64,000 bases of DNA. It comes from Colwellia sp. Its GTDB lineage: Bacteria > Pseudomonadota > Gammaproteobacteria > Enterobacterales > Alteromonadaceae. Below are positions 17,539 through 26,993 of the stretch, in pieces. The translations under genes were made by a program, and so were the position numbers. The number at the start of each line of letters is the position of its first letter. The first letter of the stretch is position 1. Location of the stretch: positions 1 through 64,000 of the forward strand of contig JABSOW010000010.1 in assembly GCA_013215465.1 (NCBI GenBank). Direction: 5' to 3'. The notes under the pieces are model-generated. The model was not told the DNA's origin. It did not search any database and saw nothing but the letters and a program-made list of their open reading frames with translations.

Positions 17539-19212
17539 ATGAAATTTCGAATGTTTAAGAAGTGGATACTTGCTTGCTTTGCTAGTATATCTACTGTGTT
17601 AATACTAACGACAGCATTTGCTGTGGATAACAATGGTTTGTTTCAATTGGAGGGCAATGCCGTCCAAGATGGTGTACCAGGTGAAGACTGGGCAACACTG
17701 TATAACAATGGAGCCAACACTGGGGGTAGTTCAATTAAATTCACTGATATTCTTCACGATGAGCCCGATGCCATGGGCAACGATCCGACTGTCTTTACTG
17801 GCGGCCGCAAAGACATTCAGGATATAAGCTCGTGGGGGCACAAAACAGGTAGTTCACCTGACAAGGATGAAATAACCCACGCCTATGCCGCAGCCTATGC
17901 TAAAGGCACTGACACAATCGTTTATTTTGGCGCCGATCGTATCTCCAATAAAGGTGATGCATTTATGGGCTTCTGGTTTTTTAAAAAACACATTGAAAGT
18001 CTAGGTGATGGAAGTTTTGATGGCATGCACTCTGAAGGCGATGTGCTGATACTGACAAACTTTCCTCAAGCGAACAATGCCTCCCCTCAGATTAGGGTGG
18101 CACTTTGGGATACCAGTTGTTCAAAAGCCGATAACAATGACCCTCAAGTTGGTGATTGTACTGCTAAAAATCTAAAGTTACTGCTTAAGAGCAACGCTAT
18201 TTGTGGAAGTGGTGGCGGGGATCTAGCCTGCGCGATCACCAATGATGAAGATGGATTATATGATCCCACACCTTCACCTTGGTCATTTCAATCTAAAAAT
18301 GACAATGAAGCCGACCGTTTTCCTTATGAATCATTTTTTGAAGGCGGAATTAATCTGACCCAACTTGTCGGTGGCGATAGCTGTTTCAGCAGCTTTATGG
18401 CTGAAACACGGTCATCGAAATCATTTACCGCCACACTTAAAGACTACGTGCTTGGAGACTTCGAGTTGTGTAGTGTCGCTATCGTAAAGGAATGTTTTAA
18501 GGGCTCTGTTAATCCTGCTGAAACAGGATTCGATTTTCCTTACAATGGTACTGTCGAAAATGATGGCGCCGGCGCGCTTTATAACGTTGTAGTAATTGAC
18601 GATTATGGCACCCCTGGTGATACCAGCGATGATATTACCCACACTATTGGCACTCTGCTCAAAGATAATACAGCAAATTTCTCAGGAACCATATTGAACT
18701 CACAACAAAATGGACCGCTAAATACCGCTACTGTATACGCCGCTGGATTTGAGGGAGGAGAACTAACCATAACCGCTACACACAGTGATGTGTGTGAGCC
18801 TGCGGATCTAAGTCCTGAGATTTCAGTGACTAAAACGTGCTCAACAGCAGTAATGGCGATGGATGGTAAGGTCGTGGTCGGGGTTGATTTTATGGGCCAA
18901 GTCTGCAATACCTCCTCAGGTTCAGGCGCAATTTCCCTAGTTGGGGTTACCGTTATCGATGATGGTGGCACTCCAGGCGCTGGAAATACCGGAGATGATC
19001 AAACGTTCACTATTGGTGAACTAGCTCCCGGAGTATGTGCGTCATACAGCAGTAGCTATTTGCCATCAACCGTTAACAGCTCGGATCCCGCAGCAGCGGT
19101 ATTCAGCGATACTGTCTCTGCAGTGGGTACTGGCAAACTGGGCTCTGGAACAGTAACGGCCATGACAACAGCTCACTGTCACTTGTGTCCAGCTGATGAA
19201 CATTCACATTAA
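17539..19212 (+). CDS. Secreted protein with DUF11-like repeats, function unknown
   Basis: The 557-aa protein has a clear Sec signal peptide (basic MKFRMFKKW, a hydrophobic core, cleavage after AFA near residue 29) and GGAG well placed before the ATG. The N-terminal 250 residues form a globular domain that I do not recognise, rich in Asp and Gly (YFGADRISNKGDAFMGFWFF). Two related beta-sandwich repeats follow, each with VIDDxGTPG near its start and TxTIGxL later (about 345-425 and 460-540). These look like DUF11/conserved-repeat modules. The C-terminus ends CHLCPADEHSH, with paired cysteines. Its gene converges with a secreted metalloprotease gene, sharing a terminator. Confidence 0.75.
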   Translation: MKFRMFKKWILACFASISTVLILTTAFAVDNNGLFQLEGNAVQDGVPGEDWATLYNNGANTGGSSIKFTDILHDEPDAMGNDPTVFTGGRKDIQDISSWGHKTGSSPDKDEITHAYAAAYAKGTDTIVYFGADRISNKGDAFMGFWFFKKHIESLGDGSFDGMHSEGDVLILTNFPQANNASPQIRVALWDTSCSKADNNDPQVGDCTAKNLKLLLKSNAICGSGGGDLACAITNDEDGLYDPTPSPWSFQSKNDNEADRFPYESFFEGGINLTQLVGGDSCFSSFMAETRSSKSFTATLKDYVLGDFELCSVAIVKECFKGSVNPAETGFDFPYNGTVENDGAGALYNVVVIDDYGTPGDTSDDITHTIGTLLKDNTANFSGTILNSQQNGPLNTATVYAAGFEGGELTITATHSDVCEPADLSPEISVTKTCSTAVMAMDGKVVVGVDFMGQVCNTSSGSGAISLVGVTVIDDGGTPGAGNTGDDQTFTIGELAPGVCASYSSSYLPSTVNSSDPAAAVFSDTVSAVGTGKLGSGTVTAMTTAHCHLCPADEHSH

Positions 19213-19245
19213 TGTTCAGTAAGTTTTACCAAGGCATATAAAAAA

Positions 19246-19264
19246 CGGGGGCTTAATGCCCCCG
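19246..19264. terminator. Bidirectional rho-independent terminator
   Basis: CGGGGGC (19246-19252) pairs perfectly with GCCCCCG (19258-19264) around TTAAT. A run of A on the left gives a T-tract for minus-strand transcripts, and CTTATTT follows on the plus strand. It sits in the 74-base gap between two convergent stop codons. Confidence 0.85.
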
Positions 19265-19286
19265 CTTATTTCATCGCTACTTCGAG

Positions 19287-21314
19287 TTATCTTTTGCGTC
19301 CCTTACCGCCGCCATCGCTCGACTGTAGCTTGATAAATACCGATGCCGTGCTAGTTAAAGAGCCATCGCTAACCGTATAGGTAAAAGTGTCGGACTTTTT
19401 AAAACTTTTTGCTGGTGTATAAGTAATACTACCGTCGCTGTTGATTTTTACACTGCCTTTGGCTCCCTTGGTGACCGCCGTTATAGTCAGCATATCGCCA
19501 TCCACGTCATAGTCGTTACTCAGCACTGTAATGGTGGTGCTGCTTTTACTGCTGATCAATACCTGATCGTTAACGGTAACTGGCGCCGTATTACTATTTG
19601 GCGCGTCGGCTGTTACTGTGTAAATAGCCGAAGCAGTTTGGGCATGCCCCTCTTCACGGGCGTCAGATACTGCAATTGACAAGTTATAGCTGTCGGTTAG
19701 TGCGCTTGCTGAAGAAGTCACCGTCATTGTAGTCACCGCGGTTTCACCCGGCATTAAATCTAATGTGGTCGCTGAAAAATTAACCGTCCAACCTGTAGCA
19801 ACACTGCTCTGCACTGAGAATATACTCGCTGCACAGTTCTCATTATCTTGATTGGTTATTGCCACGGTATAACTCAGTGTGGTTCCAGCACTGGCACTCT
19901 GACTCACCGGAGACATGCTTACCTGAGGAGATACAATAGCACAAGTTTGGTTTTGCTTGCCAAAACTGACACTGATACCCGCATCTGTTGCTGAGGCCCA
20001 TTCAGTTCGAATGGTTACACCAGAGTCGGCGTCAAAATAGCTTGCACCAACGGTCAATGCCGGATCGTACCAATCGGTACCGCCAAAGGTTTCACTATAA
20101 AGCGAATCTAAATTCAGATGCAGCAATTGACTGAAACCTGAGCCATTATCTTCGACTAAGCGAACAACGACACCATCTGTGACCTCGCCGCGGTAAAAAC
20201 TATAAGATCGGCTCGAAAGGAAACTGTCGAAACCAATAGCCTGACGATATTCAATGTAGAACCAGCTCTCCACCCCAGTAACGGGATTGATACCGCGAGA
20301 AATCTTTAAGGCCTTGGGCTTAGTGTTTAGAGTCTCATAAGCATCGATGGTGTATGTCCCGTCAGTCTGCACTACTGTGATGGGCGATGACATATTGGTG
20401 TCCAACCACCCTAATCGCTCCTTCTGGTAGGCATTAAAATGACCAAAATCGGGGTTGCCCATTACATCATAAGTGTCACCATATTCGATGGTGTTACAAC
20501 CGCTAGCCAACGTTTCGCCATGGCAATCGAGTGCCTTAGAGTGATATAGGCCAAAATTATGCCCCATTTCATGCGCGATAGTATCCGCGGTGAAATGACC
20601 ATGAATAGTTGCCCTTGATGGATTACCACCGACAGTCCCACTGCCCGAAGTCCCACAAGGTGTTGAGGTAAATAAGTAAACAATGCGGCTATAGGTCGAA
20701 AGGTCGACCCCTGCTTCAATAGCTGCCTGATCGGCGGCATCTCTATCTTCGTTACGGCTATGACATATTGAGTTTGACAACGGCAGTGTATACCAGCCAA
20801 AAACATCACCAGCTAACCAGGTCTGCTGAGATGAATTTTCATAGAAAAAATCACTGACTTCACCAAAAACAAGTTCTCTGGCCTGCATCTCAGTCAGCGG
20901 TTGTTCGCTCGGATTTTCCTGAAAATTTGCCATCAACACCAGTGTGCGCTGTTCACCCAAGCTGCTAGCTGTGAGTGCGGCTGTTCCGCCATTGCTGCCA
21001 CCATCATCACCACCACCACCAGCTAGTGTTAAGATATTAGCCTCTGACTCTACCGAGAATTTATTATTGATTTTACGACCGTTAACTCTAAGTTTTTGAT
21101 CTGTTTTCAACCCGCCATGCTGTTTCTCAAATAATACTTCCGTGCGTTTTCCTTGCTTGTCTTTTAGCCAATATCTTAATTGTGCGTGATTTGCATAATC
21201 GTCAATTTCTATGCTCAACGTACCTTCAATGGCGTTCGTTTCAGCAGCATTAGCCGAAAATAGAGTCAAAAGGATGCCTGCGGACATAGAAATGCCCAAA
21301 AATAGATTCTTCAT
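19287..21314 (-). CDS. Secreted gametolysin-like (M11) zinc metalloprotease with cadherin-like domain
   Basis: The 675-aa precursor starts with a signal peptide (cleavage near ANA-AE, residue 24). The catalytic domain has the metzincin zinc motif HEMGHNFGLYH (about residue 246) and the downstream MGNPDFGHFNAYQKERLGW, as in M11/gametolysin-like peptidases. Next comes an NEW3-like beta domain (about 455-560). A final cadherin-like Ig module follows, with NDYDVDGDMLTITAV and DTFTYTVSDG (about 580-665). The tail is glycine- and lysine-rich (GGGKGRKR). It probably degrades external protein. GAGG precedes the ATG. It is monocistronic. Confidence 0.85.
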   Translation of the reverse strand: MKNLFLGISMSAGILLTLFSANAAETNAIEGTLSIEIDDYANHAQLRYWLKDKQGKRTEVLFEKQHGGLKTDQKLRVNGRKINNKFSVESEANILTLAGGGGDDGGSNGGTAALTASSLGEQRTLVLMANFQENPSEQPLTEMQARELVFGEVSDFFYENSSQQTWLAGDVFGWYTLPLSNSICHSRNEDRDAADQAAIEAGVDLSTYSRIVYLFTSTPCGTSGSGTVGGNPSRATIHGHFTADTIAHEMGHNFGLYHSKALDCHGETLASGCNTIEYGDTYDVMGNPDFGHFNAYQKERLGWLDTNMSSPITVVQTDGTYTIDAYETLNTKPKALKISRGINPVTGVESWFYIEYRQAIGFDSFLSSRSYSFYRGEVTDGVVVRLVEDNGSGFSQLLHLNLDSLYSETFGGTDWYDPALTVGASYFDADSGVTIRTEWASATDAGISVSFGKQNQTCAIVSPQVSMSPVSQSASAGTTLSYTVAITNQDNENCAASIFSVQSSVATGWTVNFSATTLDLMPGETAVTTMTVTSSASALTDSYNLSIAVSDAREEGHAQTASAIYTVTADAPNSNTAPVTVNDQVLISSKSSTTITVLSNDYDVDGDMLTITAVTKGAKGSVKINSDGSITYTPAKSFKKSDTFTYTVSDGSLTSTASVFIKLQSSDGGGKGRKR

Positions 21315-22081
21315 TAAAACCTCATGGATAGAATTTATTGTTTAAATTTAAGAGCGTAAGCTCAGAAATTTAAAATTTTTTAATAACGCGTAGAGAAACA
21401 ACATAATGATGGGTCAGTGACTATGGACTAACACTTTATTATTTTTATTAAAGTCGGCCTGAAGGCACAATTTTCCACTTTAATGGTTAAAGCTACTACA
21501 AATGGTTTTTTGTTGGTGCTTATTTTTAACTATGCAAAAATAAGCGGGCGGCGTTACCTTAGGTAACACAAAAAAATCATTAAACCCCCAAAAACTGGAT
21601 TTACAATTTAATTTTCGACAGCATGTTAACAGCAGAGCCAAGACTTTGACAGGTTATTTTTTGATCAATTTAATAGTCTTTTTTAATCAACAACTTCGCA
21701 TCATGCCATTAGTCGGCACAAGTAAATATCGGCCATAACACAGTAAAAATACAGAATTCACGGGTAATTAACGATAACATCGCCCTTAACATGCTCAAAA
21801 CAACGAAGGTTTTGCCACTAATATTCGTCGTGTGTTTTTTAACCAGTAAAATAAGGGAAAATCCGTGCTAAAGAGCAAAATTGTAATAAACAGTAGATAA
21901 TTAGCAAGAAGCTCAGGTATAGTCAGTATTTTTTAATTACCAATTTTGGCGTGCGAACGACCTTAAATAACCCCCAGTGCTTTTCGGCTCAAGTTGATCA
22001 GGAGAGCCCTTTCACGGCTCTATGCTTCGCCCATTGGAAGCGGTTGCCCAGCCAGTCAGCCTAGGCTATGACCAACAAACC
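21315..22081. other. Long intergenic region with a structured GC-richer island
   Basis: No protein gene is supported in these 767 bases. Around 21553-21567 is the palindrome GTTACC-TTA-GGTAAC. The part 21980-22080 is much richer in G and C than its surroundings and can fold in two exclusive ways. GGCTC (about 21986) can pair with GAGCC (about 22004), or AGAGCC (about 22003) can pair with GGCTCT (about 22016). A GCTTC/GAAGC stem comes after. This could be a small RNA or leader; I matched no known riboswitch. Confidence 0.4.
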
Positions 22082-23608
22082 CTAGTCTAAACCAAAAAAA
22101 GTACTGATTTTAGTTAGTATGTGCACAGATGTTTGTTCTATTTTCTGATTTTTTGCTTGTTCATTTAATCTATCTTTAATCGAGTTGGTTTCAACTTCCC
22201 TTACCGCTAATATTTTTGATATTTTTTTGATGATGCTTGGTCGTTGCAAGATAACCTTTTGAAATTCATCTTTGTGCAGTCGATAACTATAAATATCACT
22301 AGTCGCGACAATCGTTGCGTTTCGTGGTGCTCCTGCCATCAATCCCATTTCACCAACAAATGTTGGTGACACTATGTCAGCAACTTTACTATTTTTGCCA
22401 GCAGACTCAACCCATACTTCGGCGGTTCCTGCTGTTAAAATATATAGCCAGTTTGCGCTATCATTCTGTTTCATGATATTTTCGCCTTTAGAGTACAGTA
22501 CTAACTGAAGGCCATGAGCTAAAAGACTTCGTTCGTCTTGGTTTAATCCGCTTAAAAAATCTATCTGCTTCAACGCATCGATTCTTGCTAGTATATTTTT
22601 TTGCTGTTTTTGTGCCCGTCGTTGGCTATCATCATTGTCAATAAATAACTGAGCAGCAGGAATAGCTAAGGGAATATTTGCCCGTTGTAATGCAGCATAT
22701 AAACGTTTTCTAATCAGAGAATTAGTTGGATCATCATCTTTTATTTCAGTTAACCAGTAGCGTATTGCATAGTGGGCATAACTTTCTCGGTTGTCACTAG
22801 AAAAATCAAGACAAACACAATTGGGTTTAGGGTGACTAGCAACATTCAATATCGCTGGCTCTGCTTGCATTGCTGTCTCAACAACGTCAATAACATGTGA
22901 TGGATTAGTGCGAAAATCGACATTGAAATAAACCCACATTCTATGTTGAAGTGGTTCGCCAGCACGTTTACCTAGAATAATAATATTTCCCGCTAATAGT
23001 GTTGCATTGGGCACTATAAGGGTATCCCAATTTCTTGTTTCTATTACCGTGTGTCGCCATCTAATTTCTTGCACTCGGCCTTGCGTGCCATTTTCTAATT
23101 GGATCCAATCTCCTAACCTAATTGAACGATCAAGTTGTAAGGCAATTCCCCCAATAATATTACCTAAAGTCGCTTGTAATCCAATGGCCAATATTCCGGT
23201 TACTATGGCTGAAGTGGCGGCAATACTGGTGGCGTCAACGCCAAAATTACTGAGGGTGAGAACAAGGAGTACAATAATAGAAATAGCTAAGAATAAATCG
23301 CTAATAATAGAGGGTAACTGGTATCCTAGACGAGGAATGATCAATTTGAATAAGAGCAGTGAAAATAATTCAATCAGGGTTAACCAAGCCGTTAAAAAAA
23401 TAATATTACTGGCGGTCAGCTCCATTTGTGGCCACTGAAAAATAGTGGCCAGTTGAAACACCGTCACTGTAAATAAGTAGGTAAAACAAAAAAAGGCGAC
23501 TCGTTTAATATGACTGTTATCACCCGGTGAAAATGTTCTTAATAAAACCGCTATAATTAGAAAACTAACGAGAATGATGCTTGCGGTTGCCCAAGTAGTT
23601 AGCGTCAT
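22082..23608 (-). CDS. MscS-family mechanosensitive channel with cyclic-nucleotide-binding domain
   Basis: This 508-aa membrane protein has about four N-terminal helices, the pore helix rich in Gly and Ala (TSAIVTGILAIGLQATLGNIIGGIAL, about 135-160), and the MscS beta domain (GDWIQLENGTQGRVQEI, about 166-185). A C-terminal cyclic-nucleotide-binding domain follows (about 350-470). Its phosphate-binding cassette, VGEMGLMAGAPRNAT near residue 421, keeps the Glu and Arg that hold the cyclic phosphate. It should therefore be a channel gated by, or tuned by, cAMP or cGMP. AGAGGAAA precedes the ATG. It is the last gene of the long minus-strand run and follows an adenylate cyclase gene by 81 bases, so ligand and receptor are neighbours. 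Confidence 0.85.
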   Translation of the reverse strand: MTLTTWATASIILVSFLIIAVLLRTFSPGDNSHIKRVAFFCFTYLFTVTVFQLATIFQWPQMELTASNIIFLTAWLTLIELFSLLLFKLIIPRLGYQLPSIISDLFLAISIIVLLVLTLSNFGVDATSIAATSAIVTGILAIGLQATLGNIIGGIALQLDRSIRLGDWIQLENGTQGRVQEIRWRHTVIETRNWDTLIVPNATLLAGNIIILGKRAGEPLQHRMWVYFNVDFRTNPSHVIDVVETAMQAEPAILNVASHPKPNCVCLDFSSDNRESYAHYAIRYWLTEIKDDDPTNSLIRKRLYAALQRANIPLAIPAAQLFIDNDDSQRRAQKQQKNILARIDALKQIDFLSGLNQDERSLLAHGLQLVLYSKGENIMKQNDSANWLYILTAGTAEVWVESAGKNSKVADIVSPTFVGEMGLMAGAPRNATIVATSDIYSYRLHKDEFQKVILQRPSIIKKISKILAVREVETNSIKDRLNEQAKNQKIEQTSVHILTKISTFFGLD

Positions 23609-23689
23609 TAAATTTCCTCTTTTAATTGATTACCGTTAATTACCTATGGTTATTAAAAACACTTCTAAAGCTAACATCAACAAGAGCGG

Positions 23690-25909
23690 TTATTTTTCCA
23701 TATGCGTATAAACGCCATCCCATTTACCAGCAAACGTTTGTTGTTCTAAGGTACTTATACGTAATAAATATATTTGATATATTTTTCGTTCATCATAGTT
23801 GTTCAACAGTGCGGTAAAATCTTTTTTTGCTTGCTGCCAATTTTGCGACAAATAATGTTGATAAGCCGCTTTATAGGCGCTAATTTCGTCTTTAAAGCTT
23901 GGTGCCGATAATTGCTGCTCCGTTAAGGGTTCAAAAATAGTTATCGATTCATTTTTTCCTTTAACTTTAACGCAATCGATAAACCTAAAATGATGTTTAG
24001 GGCAATGGGTTTTGGTACTTGCACTAACCAGACATTCCACACCATAAAATTTAGTTAAGCTTTCTAACCTTGAACCTAAATTTACCGCATCACCAAGTAC
24101 AGTGTAAGCACGACGGTACTCAGAGCCCATATCACCAACACTCATCTCGCCAGTATTTAAGCCAATACCAACATAAATTTGTGGCAAGCCAATTTGTTTA
24201 AATTCATCTCGCAATTTGGCGGTGATCTCTTGCATAGCTAACGCGGCATTTAATGCGTTTTGAGCATGTTCAGCATCATTAAGGGGAGCGCCCCAAAATG
24301 CCATAACCATATCGCCAACATACTTATCAATAGTGCCTTTGTGATCAAAAATACTCTTGGTGATGGGGTTGAAGTATTTGTTAAGTAAATTTTTAAGTTC
24401 AGAAGCTGATAATGATTCAGAAATACTGGTGAAACTTCGAATATCAGCAAACAGTACGGTCATTTCCTTCCGCTCACCATCAAGATTTACCGAATTAGGA
24501 TCAGATAACATTTTATCTATGTGTGCCGGCGGAACATATTGATCAAAAATACCTTTGATCATTTTACGTTGACTGTTTTCTTTGAAAAACCCTAACCCTA
24601 AATTGTAGATGCCTACTAAGAAAATTAGCAATAAACTCGTGGTGATCATCAAACTTATATGGTGAATTTGCCATAACCAAAAATTAAACCACGTGGTTAA
24701 AATCATCAGTAAAATAACGGTTATAGTGAGCGACATTGGGCCAATAGCAGGAAATACCAGCACACAAAAAATGGTAAGTACCACAAGGATAATGGCCAAT
24801 GCTGCTTCCCACCAATCAGGTTGGCGCGGTAATATTTGTGGATATAATAAACCTTCAAACACGTTGGCATGTACTTCGACCCCAGGATAACTTAATTCAA
24901 CTGGGGTAGCTCGCAAGTCAGCTAACCCCACAGCGCTGGTACCAACAAACACCACAGCACCTTCTAATATCCCTGCAGCGATATTATTATGTAGCACATC
25001 AGTCGCCGATATATACGGATAGCTTTTACGTTTTCCTCTAAAAGGAATTAACACCCTACCCGCTGCGTCGGTTGGAATAAGCTCATTGCCCCATTTTATG
25101 CCCGCTATTTGTTTGACATTATTACCAATATCAACAAGTTCAAGTGTTATGGTATCGGTAAATGTGAGTAGCCTAACGGCTTCGAGTGCTAAGGAAGGAT
25201 AAAATTTTCCTTGATGTTCTGCTATTAAAGCCGCCTTTCTGATAAAGCCATCTTGATCAGGAGTTGAATTAATAAAACCACTGCCTGCAGCTTGTGTTTG
25301 TAGAATATTTATATTGCTTTCATAATTAGTGAATGAAACTCGAATTAACTTACTGAAATCGACATTTTCACTGCCAGTGATAACACTTGCGGGTAAGTCA
25401 CCTTTAGATATTTTGTTATCATCTTGAAACAACAGAGCCAATACTACATCAGTAGCCGTAATGCTTTTTGAAAGTATCAAATCAGCATCCAAAGCGCCCT
25501 TTATTTCAGCTAAATAGGGTGGCATTGCTATATTATTAGCGTGGAAATGGGCGGATATTTCATCAACAGGATTTCTTTCTGGCTCAGAAAATAAAATATC
25601 GAATGCGACAACAGCAACGCCGGCATTAGCTAAATTATTGACTAAGTCTGCAATTTTTTTACGTGACCAAGGCCAACGTCCTTCCGCGGCCAAGCTCTTT
25701 TCATCTATATCTATGATAATAATTGGCTGATCTGTGGTACGACGGTATTCTAAAGTCGCGCGCAATCGAATATCATAAAAAATACCATCAAAACGCGATA
25801 GTAATTGCTTAACATCGGGATGGGATGAAAATTGTAAAAAAATAACTAAGCAACTTAACAGCACACCTGACAAAATGGCATATCTATGATGCTTAATATA
25901 ATCAAACAC
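23690..25909 (-). CDS. CHASE2-domain adenylate/guanylate cyclase
   Basis: This 739-aa class III nucleotide cyclase makes a cyclic nucleotide from ATP (or GTP). An N-terminal membrane helix is followed by a large periplasmic CHASE2 sensor domain (about 35-350, with PIIIIDIDEKSL and GRWPWSR), three membrane helices (about 365-440), and the cyclase domain (about 475-660). The latter has metal-binding Asp in VLFADIRSFT (about 485) and in YVGDMVMAFWGAP (about 530), plus VLGDAVNLGSRLE. The Lys in DKYVGD and Asp in LGDAVN favour ATP over GTP. The start is a GTG with weak ribosome-binding signal. Three ATAGTC repeats lie just upstream (25975-25992), between it and the hydrolase gene. A periplasmic signal would set the cyclic nucleotide level. 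Confidence 0.85.
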   Translation of the reverse strand: MFDYIKHHRYAILSGVLLSCLVIFLQFSSHPDVKQLLSRFDGIFYDIRLRATLEYRRTTDQPIIIIDIDEKSLAAEGRWPWSRKKIADLVNNLANAGVAVVAFDILFSEPERNPVDEISAHFHANNIAMPPYLAEIKGALDADLILSKSITATDVVLALLFQDDNKISKGDLPASVITGSENVDFSKLIRVSFTNYESNINILQTQAAGSGFINSTPDQDGFIRKAALIAEHQGKFYPSLALEAVRLLTFTDTITLELVDIGNNVKQIAGIKWGNELIPTDAAGRVLIPFRGKRKSYPYISATDVLHNNIAAGILEGAVVFVGTSAVGLADLRATPVELSYPGVEVHANVFEGLLYPQILPRQPDWWEAALAIILVVLTIFCVLVFPAIGPMSLTITVILLMILTTWFNFWLWQIHHISLMITTSLLLIFLVGIYNLGLGFFKENSQRKMIKGIFDQYVPPAHIDKMLSDPNSVNLDGERKEMTVLFADIRSFTSISESLSASELKNLLNKYFNPITKSIFDHKGTIDKYVGDMVMAFWGAPLNDAEHAQNALNAALAMQEITAKLRDEFKQIGLPQIYVGIGLNTGEMSVGDMGSEYRRAYTVLGDAVNLGSRLESLTKFYGVECLVSASTKTHCPKHHFRFIDCVKVKGKNESITIFEPLTEQQLSAPSFKDEISAYKAAYQHYLSQNWQQAKKDFTALLNNYDERKIYQIYLLRISTLEQQTFAGKWDGVYTHMEK

Positions 25910-26003
25910 AGACGTTGATATGCTCTATAGTGGCAGACTCTTTAGTTGTTGTTTTAGTCTCGGTCATAATTATAATAGTCATAGTCATAGTCATGAAAAA
26001 TAT

Positions 26004-26828
26004 TCACAGTTGTATTGATTGGCCTTCTTTACTTAGAAAAGCGTTTACGGTGCAGTTAACTTTATCTATTTCACCTTGTAATTGCTCAAGTTCAACATCA
26101 GTTCTTTCTGGATCATGGCTATATATTGCCAGATTCTTAACCTTCGAATCTATTGCCAAGTTAAGGCACTCAGATATCCGTGAATGCCCCCAACCAAGCT
26201 TTAATGGTAGATCAGCGTCAAGGTATTGCCCGTCGTGTATCAATAAATCAACATTTTCTACAAAGGATTGCCACTGTGCTTTACTCACCTTGGCATTAGG
26301 TGCATTAAGTTCGTTGTCGCTCACATAAGCTATGGTTTTGTGGTCACACGAAATCAAAAATGACCTGCCACCATTAGGATGGTTAATGGGTTTGCTTAAC
26401 ACACTAAAGCCATTAATGTTGATCGGCTGTTGTGACCAGTTAGGGAATTTAAATTGAATATTGGCGGTCAGCATTTTGGCGAAAATAGGTGAATAACTGC
26501 CGCGCATTTGTTCGACAATAGCCCTTGGCTCATCTGGCTCGGTAACCGATGAGTAAATATTAATGTTTCTTGCTTGTTGATAAATGGGTTTGAAAAAAGG
26601 AAAACCTTGAATATGATCGTAATGGTTATGAGTGATGAGCAAAAATATATCGTCATTATTGTTGATAAACTCATCACCTAATGCACGAATGCCAGTGCCA
26701 GCATCTAATATTAGTTTTCTGCCATCATCAGACTCAACTAAGACACACGCAGTATTACCTCCATATTTAACGGTGTTTTTACCGGGTGCAGGACATGATC
26801 CTCTGGTGCCATAAAAGCTCACTCTCAT
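26004..26828 (-). CDS. Metallo-beta-lactamase-fold hydrolase, possible cyclic-nucleotide phosphodiesterase
   Basis: The 274-aa protein has the MBL zinc motif THNHYDH (about 64-70), the strand motif DAGTGIRALG before it, and later metal ligands in NHPNGG, VSDNE and SHD. Its opening, FYGTRGSCPAPG and KYGGNTACV, marks the subfamily often found near nucleotide cyclases and related in fold to PhnP and class II phosphodiesterases. Lying 94 bases upstream of the adenylate cyclase gene on the same strand, it might hydrolyse the cyclic nucleotide; that is inference from context. Its own substrate is not determined by the motifs. Confidence 0.75.
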   Translation of the reverse strand: MRVSFYGTRGSCPAPGKNTVKYGGNTACVLVESDDGRKLILDAGTGIRALGDEFINNNDDIFLLITHNHYDHIQGFPFFKPIYQQARNINIYSSVTEPDEPRAIVEQMRGSYSPIFAKMLTANIQFKFPNWSQQPININGFSVLSKPINHPNGGRSFLISCDHKTIAYVSDNELNAPNAKVSKAQWQSFVENVDLLIHDGQYLDADLPLKLGWGHSRISECLNLAIDSKVKNLAIYSHDPERTDVELEQLQGEIDKVNCTVNAFLSKEGQSIQL

Positions 26829-26993
26829 AATAACTCTCAGCTTTATAAATTATGATGGAATTTCAACATGGACACTTTCTGTTGAAGTGCTTTAAACACT
26901 GTCTTCGCAACTTGTCAAATTAATAACCGTTAGTAAATAGAGACTAAAATCAACCAGCGATTTTATCCTAGCCTTCATTTAACTGGTCGTTAT

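Noticed and set aside
21980-22080. Cyclic-di-GMP or glycine riboswitch
   Set aside because: Scattered words such as GGAGAGCC are present but the conserved cores and spacing of these families are not.
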